A stretch of 64,000 nt of DNA, from assembly GCF_964340395.1 (NCBI RefSeq), contig NC_135562.1, positions 19,736,626 to 19,800,625 on the forward strand, written 5' to 3'. The notes beneath the pieces are model-generated. The model saw only the letters and a program-made list of their open reading frames with translations, was not told the origin of the DNA and ran no database searches. A program made the translations under genes and the position numbers. Within the stretch, counting starts at the first letter, position 1. Each line of letters starts with the position of its first letter. This DNA comes from Glandiceps talaboti (lineage: Eukaryota; Hemichordata; Enteropneusta; Spengelidae). This document shows, one piece after another, positions 61,327 through 64,000 of the stretch.

Positions 61327-61531
61327 AGACTGTCGACAGTCGATCGCGCCTTTTTTCCTTGTCTTATCTAAACTCCGATCCGGCGCAACACTACTATAAT
61401 CGCATACTGATATCGAGGCCCTCGATATCAGTATGCGATTATAGTATTATTGCGCCGGATCGGAGCGCGACAACGACTTAAGTTTAGATAAAGCGTAGGG
61501 AAAAAAAGGCGCAAGCAACTGTCGACAGTCT
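61327..61531. mobile_element. Near-perfect ~205-bp palindrome (fold-back element)
   Basis: ctataatcgcatactgatat then cgag at the left of a 3-nt centre (gcc, 61,418-61,420) is mirrored exactly on the right. Further out, ccgatccggcgcaa, gtttagataag-like and cgccttttttcc blocks are mirrored, with about 18 extra bases in the right arm (agcgcgacaacgacttaa). Both ends carry gactgtcgacagt, itself a palindrome. The element has almost no loop and no coding capacity. It resembles a hairpin MITE or a cruciform-forming palindrome. Confidence 0.85.
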
Positions 61532-61853
61532 CGGCTGATTATAGTTGTTTTCTACACATCCAGTTCATCGTTTGTTACTTCGAAATTTCACATTCCGATT
61601 CGTCGTCATCAGAAGTCATCATATATATAGCACTTATAAAACAGGGACACATTCTTTTTCCTCTTCAATCAATTAACTGTCAACCGTCTCTGTAGTTTCT
61701 GTGAAATAAAAGACAACATATTAGGTTAATTATCTTTAGTGTTAGAAAAACAAGAAACACGTGCACAAATATAACTTTAGTTATCACATTCCGATCATAT
61801 AAGTGATGATTTTGAGTAATTCTATTTTAAAACATTTGCAATTACATTTCCAG
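61532..61853. other. No gene seen; possible intron upstream of 61,854
   Basis: AT-rich. It ends in gcaattacatttccag, a serviceable plus-strand acceptor. No donor exon was identified to the left. Confidence 0.4.
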
Positions 61854-62049
61854 AAGCAATTATGCGAAAAATGTACGAATCGGAGTGACCAGATTTAGTC
61901 CTGAGTGGGTGCAATGTCACCCGATCCGGTGTAACTGTATCGTACACATACGCTGTGAAGGTCAACAGACGGTCGATATCACTTTACCACATGGTATTTT
62001 CAGTCAATGGAAAAGACTTTATGCACATTGTTCTTGCGTATTGAATTGA
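61854..62049 (+). CDS. Candidate terminal exon, Cys-rich 64-aa peptide, unrecognised
   Basis: After an acceptor (atttccag, AG at 61,852-61,853) the frame starting at 61,855 is open for 64 codons to TGA at 62,047-62,049. Peptide segments are NYAKNVRIGVTRFSPEWVQ, CHPIRCNCIVHIRCEGQQ and DITLPHGIFSQW. Composition (Cys, Trp, Arg, few low-complexity runs) looks protein-like. No ATG lies near the start, so it would be a last exon. No family was recognised, and it converges on the minus-strand model ending at 62,130. Confidence 0.25.
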
Positions 62050-62129
62050 AAGTTATCTTGTGATCAGAATTAAGTTACTCTGATAACAAATGTGCTTGAG
62101 GTTTGAATAATTTATTGAATATAGTTCTA

Positions 62130-62252
62130 CTATTGTTGATTTTTTAAACCTAAAACATGCCACATAAGCTGTGACAGTATAATATATACGTCCTGTCGTA
62201 TAGTCCTAATCTGCAATCTTCTATGTGGGTGCTGGTTGATAGGAATGTGGCA
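62130..62252 (-). CDS. Candidate last exon of minus-strand gene (40 codons)
   Basis: Reading TGC CAC ATT CCT ATC from 62,252 in phase 0, open to TAG at 62,130-62,132; segments CHIPINQHPHRRLQI and IILSQLMWHVLGLKNQQ. Phase 0 matches the end of the 62,474-62,505 candidate. The acceptor (gcgacgtgtag) has no pyrimidine tract, which is the main weakness. The product is not recognised. Confidence 0.2.
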   Translation of the reverse strand, partial: CHIPINQHPHRRLQIRTIRQDVYIILSQLMWHVLGLKNQQ

Positions 62253-62473
62253 CTACACGTCGCATTTTGCAGATTACTACGGGTCTCCATCTCTATCTCA
62301 TTCACAAATGGATGGCGGTCAGCCATACATGTAAATGTAGACATGTAAAACGTACGCTATTTTTGTAAACGTTTCTTTTTCTTGAAAGAATGATTATAAA
62401 TTGTGAATACTGATGCTTTGTTTTAAATTTGTATGATGAGAGGTGTATAAAAAAATAAATAATTGTGACGTAC

Positions 62474-62505
62474 CGAAACTCCTCTAAATTTCTTTACAGT
62501 CGAAT
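62474..62505 (-). CDS. Candidate short internal exon (32 nt)
   Basis: cag then AT TCG ACT GTA AAG AAA TTT ..., ending TTTCG before a good donor gtacgt. The two leading bases complete the codon left by the previous exon (A plus AT). The donor is good; the acceptor gaagatagcag is weak. Alternative acceptors a few bases upstream keep the frame. Confidence 0.25.
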
Positions 62506-62750
62506 CTGCTATCTTCTTATTCAGCAGGTTCAATTTGTATTATTTGCTGACGATAAATTCTCTTCTAGAGTGTTCACCAACGTCCATTATTGAGGATCCT
62601 ACAGATAGTATATAACACACACACACACACACTAATTACTATATATATGATAGCCGTGTATTGTATGTGTTGTAAGTGCCTGATCGAGAATCAACACATT
62701 TATACAAAATATATAAACATAAAGTAAAGTAAGATTACAGTAATCTTTAC

Positions 62751-62887
62751 TAGTATTTTTTTCAAAGCCGTCAATCTCGAGGGACATGGCTCTTTTAATC
62801 AACTCAATGTTGCCAGTGTTCCATTTCATTTTCCCTCCAGGAATCACCGTTAGCACTGCACTTTTGAAGTGGCCCGTTTTAATTGTA
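62751..62887 (-). CDS. Candidate internal exon (45 codons), phase-compatible with 63,938
   Basis: The minus strand reads gagtttttcctttgag, then T plus 45 open codons plus A, then gtaaag. The peptide includes TIKTGHFKSAVLTVIPGGK and NTGNIELIKRAMSLEIDGFE, protein-like and mildly basic. The single leading base completes the AG left by the exon at 63,938-64,000 (codon AGT), so the two join in frame. Acceptor strength is good and the donor acceptable. No family is recognised; the segment has no low-complexity or transposon signature. Confidence 0.42.
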
Positions 62888-62899
62888 CTCAAAGGAAAA

Positions 62900-63087
62900 A
62901 CTCATTTTTACCTAGGACATTCAGTGTTATCAATATCTTGCAAATGCTAACATATTTTCCAGTCTTAGTAATTTTTAGAGAAAATTTACTAAATTTGTAA
63001 ATTTTATGGAAGTTTTGTGAATTTGTTCTTTATTTTTATACTGTTCGTAAATATTGGACATCTCGAATAAATAAAACATCAATCAAT

Positions 63088-63134
<47 letters not shown>

Positions 63135-63930
63135 AACCAAAACGTTGATACATTCGCAGAGTATGATCACGAAGAGTTTTGGTGACAAATTCCTAAAGCC
63201 AAAAAGAACTCACTGAACTGCAAAATTGGTAATTAGTAATCTAAGACTACAAATTAGAATGTCTACTTAGAGAATTTTCTTTTAATATTCGTTAAGTTTA
63301 ATAAATTAATCGATCGACAGATCGATCTATTGATTGATCTAATTGAGTGATTGGTTGGTTGGTTGGTTGGTTAATTGACAGATTGATTGATCGGTCAATT
63401 AATTAATTAATTAATTAATTAATTTGTTGATGATTGAACTAAAATATATTGAAAGGTTACGTTCACCAAATTCCATACATGTCTATGTTGTACAAGATTA
63501 ATAAAGTCCGCCAGTTTACAAACGGGATTGATTTCAACATCAGATACACATATGTTGTATTCCCGCCTTTTCCGTGCTCATGGCTTTGTCATACATCAAT
63601 TGATGAATATTCAGAAGACATGAATATGCACTATCAGGATTAAGGTCACCAAAGGTCAAAGTATGCTGAAAATTGTACTTTTGTTACACGTCATTCCTTT
63701 CCATTGTATACGTTCTTATCATTCTTCTCATGATTTATATAAAATTCCAATTATCATGGAAATGTTCGCAAAAAGTGTCGTGCAAACGGAGACACAATGT
63801 ATGAACTTCACTCCTGTGTAATTAACATTTTCAAGCATTTTCAGTCAGTCTGCTATTATGAAATACATATAATGACAATGATACAAAATATTTTGTCAAG
63901 TCTACTAAAGTATAATTATAAGCCTATGTC
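62900..63930. other. Probable intron with simple repeats; possible retrotransposon 3' tail
   Basis: Contains (AATC)n at 63,079-63,131 and a (ATTG)/(GGTT)/(TTAA) mixture at 63,301-63,435, mutually complementary in part. The sequence before (AATC)n, ttggacatctcgaataaata then aaacatc, resembles the 3' end plus short-repeat tail of a CR1/L2-type element, but no ORF2 remains. Confidence 0.45.
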
Positions 63931-63937
63931 AACTTAC

Positions 63938-64000
63938 CTACGTGTCTGTCGTGGTTCCTCTAAATCTTCATACGGCATTCGGCGCACGACAGCATTGACA
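63938..64000 (-). CDS. Candidate exon running off the right edge
   Basis: Open minus-strand frame VNAVVRRMPYEDLEEPRQTR followed by AG and a perfect donor gtaagt (exon AG, intron GTAAGTTGAC). It leaves two bases of a split codon, matched by the one-base start of 62,887. The 5' part is outside the window. Composition is strongly protein-like; the family is not recognised. Confidence 0.45.

Overview
This is eukaryotic, almost certainly metazoan, DNA: AT-rich, no bacterial-style operons, GT-AG splice signals, microsatellites, satellite arrays, fold-back elements and an APE-type non-LTR retrotransposon. The repeat style suggests a marine invertebrate, but I cannot name the taxon from sequence alone. 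No complete, recognisable host gene is present.

Layout. (1) 1-10,548: a very homogeneous 420-bp satellite, about 25 copies, running off the left edge. Each unit holds, on the minus strand, an 80-nt block with a good splice acceptor and a consensus donor. (2) 10,549-16,961: a minisatellite of roughly 100-150-bp units built on (GTCA)n. (3) 16,962-18,545: an island of four diverged 420-bp units, same orientation as the first array. (4) 18,546-41,262: the same (GTCA)n minisatellite in the opposite orientation, with a ~4.2-kb internal duplication and a ~1.8-kb higher-order repeat present five times. (5) 41,263-46,900: single-copy-looking DNA with candidate minus-strand exons (44,778-44,888, 43,713-43,808, 43,493-43,542, 41,481-41,543). 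One of these shares its acceptor region with the 420-bp satellite, so the satellite probably arose by amplifying an exon-intron module of this gene family. (6) 46,900-56,400: two diverged copies of a ~1-kb dispersed repeat. The second is split by a nearly full-length 4.3-kb CR1-like retrotransposon (minus strand; ORF1 intact, ORF2 with one in-frame stop and one frameshift), and the first copy serves as its empty site. An NHL-repeat-like fragment and a tRNA-Gly-like fragment lie between. (7) 56,400-64,000: a 20-bp minisatellite abutting a fragment of another reverse transcriptase, G-runs, two fold-back elements, a helically spaced GAATA/TATTC cluster, simple repeats, and candidate exons including a phase-compatible minus-strand chain from 64,000 down to 62,130.

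How it fits together. The left two thirds is tandem-repeat DNA shaped by unequal exchange and at least one inversion. If the candidate gene at 44.9 kb is transcribed leftward, the minisatellite arrays would be intronic and the 420-bp units would be repeated exons. That is a testable but unproven reading; the alternative is a dead satellite seeded from a gene fragment. Exon calls were made by eye and need transcript evidence.
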